DNA from: Monosporascus cannonballus
Taxonomy: Eukaryota; Ascomycota; Sordariomycetes; Xylariales
Length of the DNA stretch: 64,000 nt
Assembly: GCA_004154925.1 (NCBI GenBank)
Contig: QJNS01000752.1
Location: 558,001-622,000, forward strand
Direction of reading: 5' to 3'
The notes below the pieces were generated by a model, which saw nothing but the letters and a program-made list of their open reading frames with translations, was not told where the DNA came from and made no database searches. Positions 49,401 to 61,993 of this stretch are shown in pieces. Position 1 is the stretch's first letter. Each line of letters opens with the position of its first letter. Both the position numbers and the translations under genes were made by a program.

Positions 49401-49791
49401 AGCTATAGCAAAAAATAAAAACAGGTCTAAAATTCGTACGAAATCAAAAAAGTAAATATTATAACCAAAAAAGTTAAAGAAGTTAACTTTCGAAAAAAGA
49501 GAAATAATTTTTCTTATTACTAAAAACATTTAAATAAAATAACCCAACAAAAAACTCGATTTTCAATATATTGGCCCATATAAAATTATGAAGAAAACCT
49601 CAGAAAATAATTATTAATTAGATTTTCTATTAAAAGTCAAATTTTATCTAAGTTTTCATATTTTCTTCTTCGAATTAACAGCAAATATAATTAAAGTACA
49701 TACGGTACAAAATAATATGGAAATAAAAAACGAATAAATATATAAAATAAAGAGAGTTTTCGATATGCAAAAATAAAATGGATTTACTTCG
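46430..49791 (+). pseudogene. Element H2 pol remnant, 5' part
   Basis: Protease is at about 46480-46590, RT at about 47150-47850, RNase H at about 48000-48330, integrase to about 49400 and the chromodomain start at about 49690. It is cut by element C at 49792 and finishes at 56398-56477 with a TAG. Stops are frequent. Confidence 0.7.
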
Positions 49792-50137
49792 TGTTACGAC
49801 CCAACAAGCTCCGGTCTCAAGAAACGGTCAGGCAGGAAGCACACGGGCCACCTCCAGGGTTACGTAACGGTGATCACTGCCAAGCCAGTGATTATTAATG
49901 ATCAAAGGTGATCCCAAATAATCGTAATTATTACCAACGGCGTAATTACGAATAATTAAACCAAAAGGAAAAAGATATATATGCTTATTATTTCCATAAT
50001 TTAAATAAATTTAATTTTTAATATTACGAAAATAATACGTTATTATATTTTTTTATTTAAATATTTACGATATTCCTATTAATATAAACGCGTTAACTTA
50101 AGATTTAAAAATTAATTAAACCGTATAATTCGTTATA
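49792..50137 (+). repeat. 5' LTR of element C
   Basis: The first 135 bp are RIP-free (TGTTACGACCCAACAAGCTC) and the rest is progressively mutated. It has GTGATCACTGCCAAGCC-type U3 repeats. Confidence 0.88.
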
Positions 50138-51950
50138 CGTTATAAATTTTTATTTAATAATACTGTTAAACTCTAAATAATATTTAATATTATTAAAATA
50201 TTAATTAACGTTTAAGAAACCTTTATTTAGCTACTTTAGGTTCGTATTCGGGAATTGGAAAAAGAAATTCGATAATTTAAGGTTTCGTTACTTACCCAAA
50301 CCTTTTTTGCCTATATAAAGCCTAAAAAACCGGAACCTTACGATAAAAAAAATAACCCTTAAATTTTCTTAATTTAAGTACAAATTTACTTGCGCTTTCT
50401 AAATCTTAATAATTTAGCGGATATAATTTTAACAATACAAGCATTCTTAACGGGAAATACGGCTAATTAATTTAAGCCCATTATGAAAAACTTTTTAAAA
50501 ATAAAAAAACCGGATAAAAAACGATTTACGGCTTAATAACTTTTATAATTTAAACAAAAAAAACCTAAATCTAAGTACGCCGTAATTTTCAAAAATCTTA
50601 CGGCCAAGGCCGGATAAAGAAACGATAAAATTAACGCCCTTATTAACATATTTTCTAAAAAATTAAAAAAGTAATATAAAAAATAAATTCATTCGGATTA
50701 AATAACCAATTACTCTAAATTGGTATATCGCAAAAAAATGAAAATTAATAATTAACAATTTAAAAAATGATAAAAAAAAGGATAATATATTTTACGTTTA
50801 AGATAATATAATTTAACCAAGGAAAAAAACGAAACATATCCCTTACTTCTTATTGAACGGCGTTAGGACTTATAGAACTCGGCATTACTTACAAATAAAA
50901 TTAAAACCAGATTAAATACTTTAATTGCGGCAAAATGGGATATAAGGCCTATAAATATAGGAAACTCAAAGAACTACAGTAAGATAACTGGACCCCTATA
51001 CCGGAAAAATAAACCAAAAATAATTAAGAAAACGATAAGAAAGTTATTAACATAATCCAAGCCAAATACGTATTAGGCTTACGACAAAAGGCCTCACAAA
51101 AACCATCCTAATAAAAAATCCGACGAAAAATGCGAAAATCCAGAAAGCTAGCTTAATAAACATTGCGAATATAACAAAAAACATTATAAGCATAATTACG
51201 CAAATATTAAAGTTAAACAGAAAAAGTTTATCCCGGAACCTTTAATCGATATAATAAAATGCACGCCATATATTATCGATAACGAAAATATCCTGATTAC
51301 GAAAAATAAAAACAGTATATTTACAGACGGATTATTCGCATATACTATAAGTAATTCGATTTTCCAAATCGTACCGGAAATAATGAGGACGATAAATAAT
51401 AATATCGAAAACTTCGAACCATAGCCTTAGGAAATATCCAGTAATTGGCCGAAACAAAAACCTGGCCCAAAAAAAAGTAATATCCGTAAAAAAACCCCTT
51501 TTATTATTATGAATAATACAAACATTAAACGAAAAAAGAATTAATCCAGCATACGGTAAAAAAACATTATCAAAAAGTTATTACGGATTTTAATTTTTAA
51601 TTAACAATTATTACGGATCCCCAAAAAAAAGCGATTAAAAAATACGTCAATTTATAAACGATTTCTGGAATAATAATGAAAACGACGCATAATAGGATGT
51701 AATCGTAAATATAAAAAAATAATTTATTCGATAAGAAAAAGAATTGCAAAAAAATTAAAAATAACTAATACGGTTCAAAACAATAATACGCCAGTAATAA
51801 CGACAAATATAGCAGCTTAACGCGCTAAACGAAAAAATACAAATAAGGCTTAATAAATTCGAATAGGAATTAAAAGAAAAAGGTTACCTATAAAAGAGAC
51901 GCAAAATAACGAAACCTAAAGAAATTAAAAGAAATTCCCAAAAAAGGCTT
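50138..51950 (+). pseudogene. Element C gag remnant
   Basis: Collinear with B gag. Near 50920-50960 the knuckle region reads F-N-C-G-K-M-G-Y-K-A-Y-K-Y: one Cys is kept and the others and the His are RIP-converted to Tyr. Confidence 0.65.
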
Positions 51951-54900
51951 TAAACGCGACGATAGGAAATGTTAATAACTTTATTACTTTAAATATATAA
52001 ATTAGAACGTACTGGTATACCGCAATGGTAAATTACGGAACTTTCGGGCGGAAATTATATTATACCAAATATAATTAATAAACTTAAATTATTATGGAAA
52101 TATAAATTAAAACCTTATATAACGACAAATATCGAAAATTAAGAATTTGCTTACGATAACGGAAAGATTATACGCAAAATTAATTACCTCGAGACTTTTA
52201 TTAAAGGGTAATATTAGATAATTAATTTCGATATTATTTTATTCAAAAATTACGATATAATCTTAAGATTATTATAAATATGTTAATACGAAATTTTAAT
52301 TAACGGAAGAACTGGTTAAATAAAATTCGTTTTATTCCTTATTAATAAACGAAAAAGAAAAAAATTAAGATCCTAATATTTAATCGATAATAATGACGAA
52401 TGCAAATATAAGAATACGATAAATACTTTATTATTTAAAAAAATAAAATACAAAAAAATAAGTATTAAAAAAATACGACGTTTGTTATTATTATTAAAAC
52501 AAAATTAAAGTACTTAAACAACCATTTAAAATAATAAGAATAATAACTTAAGGAATTAAAAAATCTAATTAATATATTACCGTAATATTATAAATACGAA
52601 TAACTTTTTTTTAAAAAAAAAACTCGATACGAAATTATTAAAATATAACAAATAAAATTACGAAATAATCCTTAAAAAGGGATTTTCGACGAATTTTTAC
52701 TTTATTTATAATTTTAATAAAAACGAATTACATATTTTCAAAAAATACCTGGAAAATCGGTTATAAAAATAGATTTAACCTTTGAAATTATTAATAGGAT
52801 ATGTAATATTTTTTCTACTTAAAAAATGGATAATTATAATGTATAATGAATTATCGACAACTAAGCGATATTATTATTAAGGATTAAATATTTTTACCCT
52901 TAATTAGGGAAATACAAAACCGATTTTACGGAGCTAAATAATTTATAGTATTTGATTTTAAGCATAAATATAACCTTATTAAAATCAAAAAAGGGTACGA
53001 ATAAAAAATAACTTTCAAGTTAAAATACGTATTATTTAAACATTTGGTTATATTAATAGCATTTACGAACGTATTAATAGTTTTTTAATAAATAATTAAT
53101 TACGTATTACAAAAATATCTCGATATATTTGTCGTTTATTACCTTAATAATATTCTTATTTTTTCGGAAATAAAAAAAGGATATATAAAATACGTTTATA
53201 AGGTTTTTTAAGCTTTATACAACGTAAGGCTATTTGTTAAGGCAAAAATAATTAATTCCATATATAGGAAGTGGAATATTTAGGATATATTATTACCTTA
53301 GGACATATCGGAATAAACCCCAAGAAAATCGCTGTAATCATAAAATGGCAAACGTTAATAATGGTTAAGGAATTACAGATATTCCTTGGATTCGCTAATT
53401 ATTATAGAAAGTTTATACGAAAATTTGATAAAATAATTATATCTTTAATAAATTTTACGAAAAAAAAAGAATTTAAATAGACGCCAGATACGGAAAAAGC
53501 ATTTCAAAATATTAAGGATACGATTACCAACAAAACAGTATTAATTATATATAATCTAAACCGTTTTATTCAGTTAAAAACCGATGTTTTAAATGACGCG
53601 TTCGGCGTAATAATCGGATAACGAAATAATTAAAGCAAATTATATCTTATTATATTCTTTTTGTATAAGTTAAAAAAAAGCCGAATTTAATTACGGTATC
53701 CCAGATAAGGAATTTATGGCCATTATTATAGCATTTCGAAAATTTAGATACTTCCTAAAAGGGAGTTTATATTAAGTTAAGGTTTATACGGATTATTAAA
53801 ATTTTACCAAATTTATTACGATTAAAAAATTTATAGGACGATAATTAAAATATGTAAAAAAATTAACGAATTTCGATTTCGATATTATTTATAAGAAAAA
53901 AAATTAAAAAATAACAGAGCAAATGCCTTAAGCAAATAACCAAATTTCGAAAAAAAAATTAGTTAAAATTAATTATATAATTTTCAATATTATTACAAAA
54001 GAATATTTATGCTTATGACAAATTATAATAATTCGGATAATATCTTTCGACATATACCAGAAAATCTAATAATATAATAATACTTTTTCAAAAAACCAAA
54101 AAGCGGACAGAATATAAAGTCTAAAAAAATACCAGAAAGATTTAATACGAAAAATATATAAATATTAATTATATAAATATCCCGAAAGCTATAAAAGCTT
54201 AAAAAACCTTTAACGTATATATTTCTTTTTTAAAATAAAATTAACAATATAACAAATTATATGGCAATACGATATTTGTGCCAAAGTAAAAACTCGACGA
54301 TATAAGCCATACGGAAAATTATAATTATCATTAATTATAAAGCGACCATAATATTTAATTATATTTAATTTTATTATTAAATTTATTATATTAAAAAATC
54401 CAATTATAAAAATATATTACGATAATATCTTTGTAATCGTTAACCGATTTACGAAACTTTTCTACTTTTTACCATATTATTAGGATATAAATGCCGAATA
54501 ATTAGTATATATTTTTTAAGTATATTTTCAATATATACGGATTATTATTAAAAATTATATTAAATAAAAAGTTAATATTTATATCCAAATTTTGGCACAG
54601 CTTAATAACATAAATCGGCCTAAATTATAAATTATTTAACGTATTTAAATTTTAAATAAATAAATAAACGGAATAATTAAATTGAATTTTGGAAATTTAC
54701 TTACGATATTATATTAATTACGAACAAAACAATTAAGTTAAAAAATTATTAATTGTACAATTAACTTATAATACCAATTATTATAAAAATATTAAGATAA
54801 TATTTACAAACGTAAATTGTGGTTTTATTTCAAAAGTCTACAAAAAAGTACGTAACGATAATGCAATTAATATTAAAATAATATTTATGTTTAAATAATT

Positions 54901-55332
54901 ATAATAGTTATATCTGCAAATAAATTTAAAATTAAAAATTTAAAAAAATTAATTTTTGAGAAAAAGGAAATAACTTTTTTTATTATAAAAAATATTTAAA
55001 TAAAACGACCTAACAAAAAACCCGATTTTAAATATATCGGCCTAAATAAAATCGCTAAGAAAGTTTTACAAAATAATTATTAATTAAAATGTTGATTAAA
55101 AGTTAAATTTTATCTACTTTTTTACTTTTTTTTATTTGAATTAGCAGCAGATATAATTAAAATATATATGGTATACAATAATATGAAAATAAAAAATAAA
55201 TAAATATACGAAATAAAGACAATTTTCGATATATAAAAACAAAACGAATTTACTTAATACCTAATTAAATAAAAAAAGCACTTAAATTCCGAAAATACCT
55301 GGGAACTTACCAAGAATTTTACTGGCGCCTAG
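51950..55332 (+). pseudogene. Element C pol remnant
   Basis: Protease is at about 51985-52080, RT at about 52700-53250. A clean 69-codon stretch at 53271-53480 (EYLGYIITLGHIGINPKKI...LGFANYYRKFIRKF) covers the RT thumb/connection typical of Gypsy elements. RNase H is at about 53500-53850, integrase to about 54900 and the chromodomain at about 55190-55315. The stop TAG (55330-55332) follows NTWELTKNFTGA. The NTWE motif is intact. Confidence 0.78.
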
Positions 55333-55931
55333 CGCCTATTAAAAAAATTTTAGTAATAACGATAGGCACGTCTTAATTAATAGCCGACCAGCCGGTAACC
55401 GGGATATTGGGCCAATCGGCCGCGGTATGTACTAACGTGGCAGCCGTAACGATAACTTTTAATTATTTTTATTTCCGACGTTTTTATTCCTTTAATTCGT
55501 CTAATAATTAAAGTTTACGTTATATTATAATGATACTTTTCGAACGAATTAACGTTTTTTATTTACGTAAACGAATAAAACGAAAAAAAACTCTTTTTTT
55601 AATATTTACGTTAAGTTTCGAAATAAAGCCGTTAAAATTTTAATAATTATTTTTCGGCAAAAGCCTACTTATATTTTAAATGTTAATATTTGCAATAAAT
55701 ATTTTATAAGGAAAAAATAAGTATGCCGGTATTATTATAAAATCGATTTCGATTAATACATTTCTTATTCCTTAAAACATTTTCTATTATTTTATATTTT
55801 ATGTTTTTCGAAAAATAATAAAAGCAAAATATAATTTCTTAACCAAATTCGTTAAAGGCTTTTACGAGGTTAACATAACGAACGGTAAAAGAACGGAAAA
55901 CGTAATAAATTTTAAAAATACAAGACGATAT
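55319..55931 (-). pseudogene. Element C antisense Zn2Cys6/coiled-coil ORF (aORF)
   Basis: Minus-strand frame from 55931 (ATG now ATA) reading ISSCIFKIYYVFRSFTVR. The zinc cluster reads F-C-F-Y-Y...Y...R-N-K-K-C-I-N-R-N-R-F-Y, keeping Cys 1 and Cys 5; Cys 5 is lost in E and F. The coiled coil follows with RFIRLRK and LLDELKE, then WPNIPVTGWSAIN. The stop (55319-55321) overlaps the pol stop (55330-55332) by 14 bp. It is broken by stops. Confidence 0.68.
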
Positions 55932-56021
55932 AATTAAAAGCAAAAAGAAAGGATATTTACCAATCGAAAAAAAAGAAAAAAAAGAAATTTTGAAGGCAAG
56001 ATTTTAGGAGAAAGAAAATCG

Positions 56022-56397
56022 TATTACGATTCGACAAGTTCCGGTTTTAAAAAACGATTAGGCAAAAAGCATACGGGCCACCTCCCGGGTTACGTAACGG
56101 TAATTATTGCCAAACCAGTAATTATTAATGATTAAAGGTAATCCCAAGTAATCGTAATTATTATTAACGGCGTAATTACGAATAATTAAGCTAAAAAGGA
56201 AAAAAATATATATGTTTATTATTTCCATAATTTAAATAATTTTAGCTTATAATATAATATCGTTACTTAAAATACTTTTAATATTACGAAACGTAATACG
56301 TTACTGTATTTATTATTCAGATTCTTACGATACTTCTGCCAACATAAACCCGTCGATTTAAGGTTTAATAGTTGGTTAAACCGCATAGCTCGTCACA
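56022..56397 (+). repeat. 3' LTR of element C
   Basis: 376 bp, preceded by the polypurine tract TTTTAGGAGAAAGAAAATCG. The outer (right) end is better preserved than the inner end. Confidence 0.88.
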
Positions 56398-56933
56398 CTT
56401 AGTACCTAATTAAATAAAAAAAACATCCGTATTCCGAAAATACTTAAAAACTTGCCAAAATCTTTATTTGCGCTTAGCGCCTGTTATATATTTTTTTTTA
56501 TCAATAATAGCGGAATTATCGGAAATAATCGCATCCTAATTTACGTCCATAATGGGATCGGAGGAAGAAAACTATTTAAAAAGCATAACGCAAAATTTAA
56601 TTTCCAAGCGTTTATGCTTCGCCTCCAGACGATTAACCTTTTCCTGCTTTTCCAGTTTATCCAGGGATTAAAACCCCCGGTTAATTATTTCCATACTCTT
56701 TTCACAAAAAGAATCTTATTAAATACGAAAACGTTCTAAACGGGATAATATGTCGTCCAAATAACGGGATATAATTAATAACTTTTGACGAATATCATAA
56801 AGCTATTATCGAGCAAAAAGTGTTTCTAACCGTAAACGCTTTATTTCCCTACTAATATTATTTAAAGACGAAAAAGAGATACCGGAACCGTTATAATAAC
56901 GTTTTTTCAGAATATATTATTAATAACGCATTA

Positions 56934-59115
56934 TCTGCTTGAAGGCGACAAGACGTTAGTCATAACAATTTTTTAGTGGGCCTATTAGCCTAGAACAGCA
57001 ACTAGGTCCATTAAAAGCCCACTAAAGCTTCACTAAGTTACGCTATTTCACACAAACGCGTATGCGGGGGTGCTCCAAATATCGACGTCAACGATTTTGC
57101 TATCTTTTTCTTCCGATTAACACCGCGTTTCCTGCCAATTTTCAATACAAAATCAAGCCAAAACGGGACCGAAACGGAAAGCTCCAAACGTTAAAATAAA
57201 ATTACAAATTCCAGCCGTACAGCTGGACTCTAATGCGTGTAAAAAAGACCTTATAGATGAAAGCATTTTCCGCCTTAACGCGCCGCCCAATCTGTTAATT
57301 GGGACTTACTTTAAACTATTAATTTTCGATAAACGCAAAGTTGAAGTAAGGCCGTTATTATTTACTTTGTTAAAGCTGTTTTTTTATCTTTATGCCATCT
57401 TAATTAGTTAAAAAATGGGTGCAATGGATAAATAGTTATAAGCCCGAATGGGAAAAAAAAAGGTTACGTTTCCGCGGTTACAGACAATACGATACGTATG
57501 TTAAAGAACTATATCTGTTTTTCTTTACCCTAATTTATATATGTGATTATAAGGAAACGTCGGTCGATATGTATTAGCTCCGTTTGGACTTTTTTCCGTA
57601 TCACTCGATTATTAGGTTTTTTTTCGCGATTGATAACAGGTTCTTTATAAACGGTTTCGGGTCTGGGATTACGAACGTTAACCTAGGTTACATTTTGAAC
57701 GCTATGATAAATAGGTTAAATAAATATAAAAGAAAATATTTAAGTTTTGCGTTTCAAAATTTAATATTAATATAGATAAATATATACTAAGATATAACGG
57801 TAGTTCGCTTTTTAATATTACGATCTCGAATAAAGCCGACGATACCGGTTTTAAGGCCTGGGTTTTAGTTTATTATAGGCTATTTGTGGTATAGACTGGC
57901 TATTATCCAGGCAAAGGCGGCGGCCCTATGGGCGTTCCGCAGGTAAAAATCAGAAAAATTAACAGAAAAGGTAATAATCTGTTAAATCCAACTTAACGCG
58001 TAATAATTTATTTTGTGGATAAATTTCGGAACACTTATAACCTCTCACATCATATATTTCTTGATAACTTTTTTTTGGCACAGTTATTTTTAAAGCTACG
58101 CAAAAAGGGATTGGTAATAATAAGTATGGTCCGAAAAAGGCGTAAGATAACGAAATAGCTAATTAATCAGTAATAGGAGCCGCCCGAAAAAGAAATGAAA
58201 TAACGAAGTAGCTTATTGATTTAAAAAAGGCTAAAGGCATTTTTTTGCTATATAATTAAGTTATAAAATTTCCAACGCCTAATAATAAGGTGAATTAAAT
58301 TACTTAGGCTAATAACTTTATCGCTTTATTTTTTAGCATTAGGTGGACGGCGAAAAAACGGATTCCATTAGTTCGAAAAAAGCTTAAAGCAAAAAGCAAA
58401 TACAAAATTTTTGCTTGCGGTTTTTTCGGAGGTAAAACGGAAAAAATAATTATAATACCTCTAATCGCTTATAAATATAACCTTAATATAAACGGCGTTA
58501 ATTTCGGTAACTAACGAAGGTTTAGATTGAAATAGGATTACAAATTTCGGCATAACGTAACATAGGCCTTTATGTACAACTTTTTGCCTTAAATTATCGT
58601 TAGCAACTATTTCCTTTTGCAGAAATAAGGCAAACCGGCATGGAAATCGTATCGAAACGTAACTGCTTTCCGCAGAATATTAGTAAATAAGGGTATTCGG
58701 CATTTCGGGTCATTTTTTAACGGCCGCCAGAAAACTTTAGCGAACTTCTTTCGTATTGGTAATATGGAAATCCTTATTAATAAGTACCACAGGGTTTTAA
58801 GGAAGTCTGTTTCAAAAAATCAGGCTTGCCTAGGTAACTTTTATCGCGATATACGGCAAGTAAGGCTTCAAATTACAGATAATGGTATCACGAATCGCCA
58901 GCTAGCCAAATGAATAAATTCGCGTTGTTTGGAATGTGGTATAACGATTTATAATAATAACAGGTGCTGGTACCTGTATTATAACGTAAAATAAGTGTAG
59001 TTAAAGGTATCTTTTCCTAAAAATGTTAATTAGGTTAGCTGGGCGAATTAAAATTTATCGCCCAGAAGCCAGCGAAAAAATTGTTAGGACTAACGTCTTG
59101 TCGCCTTTAAGCAGA
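56934..59115 (+). mobile_element. piggyBac-like DNA transposon (2182 bp) with 41-bp terminal inverted repeats
   Basis: The inverted repeats 56934-56974 and 59075-59115 match at 39 of 41 positions (TCTGCTTGAAGGCGACAAGA...). A subterminal hairpin sits inside each end: AGTGGGC...GCCCACT near 56975-57023, and CTGGGCGA...TCGCCCAG near 59039-59063. TA flanks both ends rather than the TTAA usual for piggyBac; TTAA lies 4 and 8 bp further out. The interior encodes a piggyBac-type transposase. Confidence 0.78.
57240..58990 (+). pseudogene. piggyBac-type transposase remnant
   Basis: Fragments in family order: an N-terminal piece near 57250-57560; GFKAWVLVYYRLFVV with GYYPGK near 57850-57915; VIIYFVDKF then HHIFLDNFF near 57998-58075, which is the DDE-type second Asp box (YFDNFF in the family); KSKYKIFACGFFGGK near 58390-58440; YNLNINGVNFGN near 58474-58515 (GVD.xDQ box, Asp to Asn); and NYFLLQK with GKPAWKSYRNVTAFRRIL near 58590-58690. 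Stops and Asp-to-Asn changes fit RIP. The transposase would cut and paste the element. It is inactive here. Confidence 0.7.
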
Positions 59116-59333
59116 TACTATTTAATATAGTATAAAAGTTACCGGTACGGAAACAGGATATACAAAGCATAAATTTAAAAGCACAATTAAAAACAAAAAA
59201 ACTAAAACTTCGCGTTTTTCCTTTTGGTTAATACGTTTGCGGTGTTTAATAACTCGGCCGGACATAATAACAAATAAAAAAGAAACTTACCAAGAAAAAC
59301 TTTAAGGACAAAATTTAGAGAAAGAGGAGATCG

Positions 59334-59705
59334 TATTATAACCCAACCAAAAAAGGGTCTTGGAAACGGTCACTTAGTGACCGAAACAGGACTTAAGTAA
59401 GTCAAAATTACGTAACATAAATCCGGAGTAATCTAAGGGATCCAACGGGATCTATGCAGTTATCCGGCATGGATCCGGAATAATCTAAGGGATTAAACGG
59501 GATCCATGCAAAAATATATACATTCATTATTTCCATAATTTAAATATTTTCAGCTTAGAATACAACATCGTTACCTAAGGCACCTTTGGAATTACGAGAC
59601 GTAACTCGATTATTATATCTCTTGCTCAGATTCCCACGATACTCCTATTAACATAAACCCGTACGACTAAGGTTTAATAGTTGGTTAAACCGCCTAGCCG
59701 TCACA
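59334..59705 (+). repeat. 3' LTR of H2
   Basis: 372 bp with the same GGATCC-rich tandem units as the 5' LTR. It ends CTAGCCGTCACA. Confidence 0.88.
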
Positions 59706-61993
59706 ATTTTGCGTCTTTTTTATAAATAACTTTTCTTAATTCTTATTTAAATTTGTTAAATTTTATTTATCTTTTTATGTTTAATACGTTAAGTTGTTAT
59801 ATTTGTCGTTATTATTGGCGTACTTTTTTTTCGAACCGTATTAATTAATTTTAATCTTGTTATAGTATTTTTCTTTATTGAATATATTCTTTTTTTATGT
59901 TTACAATTATATTCCATTATGCGTTATTGTAATTACTATTCTACAAATTCTGTATAAATTAATATATTCTTTTAATAACTTTTCTTTCGAAAAAATCTAT
60001 AATAATACTAAATAAAAATAGAATTTTATATTAATATTTTAGCAATAGCTTTCCATTATGTATTAAATTCATTCCTTTTCTATTTAATAATTATATGATC
60101 CATAATAATAAACAAGGTTTTTTAACGGATATTGTTTTTTTTTGTTGAATTTTTTTATTTCGGCTAATTATTAAATATTTTCTGAGATTAGGTAATAATA
60201 TTAATATTATTAGTTATCGTTTTTATAATTTCCAGTATAAATTGGAAAATCGAATGCCTTACAATATATACGAATAATCCGTCCGTAAATGCACTGTTCC
60301 CATTTTTCGTAATCGGTATATTCTCGTCGTTGACAATATATCGCATATATTTTGCCATACCGATCAGGGGTTCCGGGACAGATTTCTTCTATCCCGTCCT
60401 GGTATTCGCATTCCTTATTGGACTTCTCGCCATTGGGGACCTGGTATGTATTTAGGCTGAATTATGTTAATAGATTTGCCTTCGTTTATTTTTTTGGACT
60501 GTCCTTCAGATACAGGTTTCCAGTTATCTTAACGGGGGTTCTTAGATACCTTGTACCATGCTGCCTTATGTCCCATTTTGTTGCAATTAAAACATTTAAT
60601 CTGGCTCTAGTTCTTCCCGTAAATAACTCCTAATTCCATAGGCCCTGGTTCCGTGCCGTAAAAAATATTGCCGTATCAAGAAACGTTAATATTAACCGTA
60701 TATCAAGGTTTGTTATTATTGTTTTCTTTTAATTCTTTTAATATATTAAGCGTATTATTAATTATTAATCTTAATTATTATAACGATATATTCTAATAAA
60801 TAATTATGCCGATAAAATTTAAAAAAAACTTAATATGTTTTTTAAGTTGTCTAAAAACTTAGCTATTAATACCTTTTTTTCTTGATTTAACATAACGGTT
60901 CACTAAATTAACGTATTACAGTAATTAAATATATAGTTTTTTATCGTATTTATTAAATTTATAATTTGGCTTTTATTTGTTTCATTTATTTTTTCGAAAG
61001 TTTTCGGTAATATTTATTCGAATTATTCGTAATTGTTATAAATTGGTATCATATTTGGGCTTCGTTTTTCGATTAATAAAGTAACGTATTTGTTTTATAA
61101 CGGGTTCGAATTACATAGCCGTATTTCCGGTAAAATATTTAATTAAGAATTGGATTCGTATAATAAACGTAATAAATCGAATAGAAAAATATCCGAAATG
61201 TATTTAGCTTTAAATTAAAAATAATTATAGCTTAATTAAAGTTTTGTCGAAAAGTTCTAGTTTAAAAGATTTAAGGATCTTTTCCGGTTCCTTAATAAAA
61301 TTTAGCTAAATAACTTCGTTTATTGGAAAGGATCTTTTTATTTCGAAAGTTTTTCTTTTTTCTTTAAGTTTCTTATCGGCGGCTTCAAAGAATGCCGTAA
61401 AATTATTATTATTATTTTACGTTAAAGGATGCGCTTATTTATGGTATCCGGTTGTCGAAGAACTTTTTCGCGAAAAGGGCGAGGCTTTTCCTTTTCCGAT
61501 TTCATTCTAATATCCGGGTTATTAAGGACTTAATAAATGGGCTATTCGGATTGCTTATTAATAAATATAATATCGGCAATATTGCTCAAAGTTTAACGGT
61601 ATTACTAAAGAAGAATTTATAACGTATAACTGCTAAATGGTTTAATTAATTATTAAACCTTAATCGTACGGGTTTATATTAACAAAAGTATCGTAAGATT
61701 TCAAGTAATAAATATAATAATATGTTACGTCTCGTAATTCCAAGGGTGCCTTAGGTAACGATGTTATATTGCAAACTGAAGCTATTTAAATTATGGAAAT
61801 AATGAGCGTATATATTTGATTTTTCCCACCTTATCGATCCTGGCTTTACAGGCTTTACGATAGATCCTGTCAAGCCTGGCTCTACGGGCTCTACGATAGA
61901 TCCTGTCGAGCCATCACGTGTCTCGACCCACATGGCTTAGTTATTTTCTTGTTATGACCGTTTCTCGAGGCCGCAGCCTGTCAGGTTATAACA
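59706..61993 (-). mobile_element. Element J: gag and 5' LTR only
   Basis: The minus-strand gag (59706-61624) aligns with E and F gag. It begins abruptly at the H2 junction with ATTTTGCGTC, a point equivalent to about 26967 in F. The 5' LTR is 61625-61993. Its U3 has tandem units (GATCCTGTCAAGCCTGGCTC) seen in no other LTR here. The pol half and 3' LTR are absent. ATAAG follows the LTR and is the expected target in K's 3' end. Confidence 0.75.

Larger units (their letters stand above)
49792..56397 (+). mobile_element. Full-length Gypsy element C inside H2's chromodomain
   Basis: The LTRs are 49792-50137 (346 bp) and 56022-56397 (376 bp); the 5' LTR has lost about 30 bp in the middle. The flanks CTTCG (49787-49791) and CTTAG (56398-56402) are a one-mismatch target duplication in the host's LTQYL-like chromodomain codons. 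The total is 6606 bp. The layout is gag, PR, RT, RH, INT, chromodomain, antisense ORF, polypurine tract, LTR. Confidence 0.9.
56464..59265 (-). pseudogene. Element H2 antisense Zn2Cys6 ORF, split by the DNA transposon
   Basis: It starts at ATG 59265 on the minus strand: MSGRVIKHRKRINQKEK, basic like the others. After a frameshift, C-I-S-C-F-R-T-G-N-F-Y gives cysteines 1-3 (third now Tyr). The transposon 56934-59115 interrupts the 8-residue linker. Beyond it Y-*-*-Y-I-L-K-K-R-Y-Y-N-G-S-G supplies positions 4-6, all Tyr. Then comes a clear coiled coil: SSLNNISREIKRLRLE, ILSRLERF, SLDKLEKQEKVNRLEAKHKR. The stop at 56464-56466 overlaps the pol stop (56475-56477) by 14 bp. Without the insertion it is about 620 bp, like the C, E and F copies. 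Confidence 0.7.
44039..59705 (+). mobile_element. Full-length Gypsy element H2 carrying C and a piggyBac-like element
   Basis: Both LTRs are exactly 372 bp (44039-44410, 59334-59705), with a polypurine tract AGAAAGAGGAGATCG before the 3' one. Removing C and the DNA transposon leaves about 6.9 kb. Unlike the other elements its flanks differ: TTAAA within H1 gag on the left, ATTTT within J gag on the right. It therefore probably lies at a recombination junction. Confidence 0.88.

Noticed and set aside
60352..60633. 93-codon plus-strand opening in element J
   Set aside because: It is antisense to J gag and overlaps a less RIP-damaged stretch; no independent signal.
61751..61933. Minus-strand repeat peptide (GSIVEPVEPG units)
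   Set aside because: It is produced by the U3 tandem repeats of J's LTR; not a gene.
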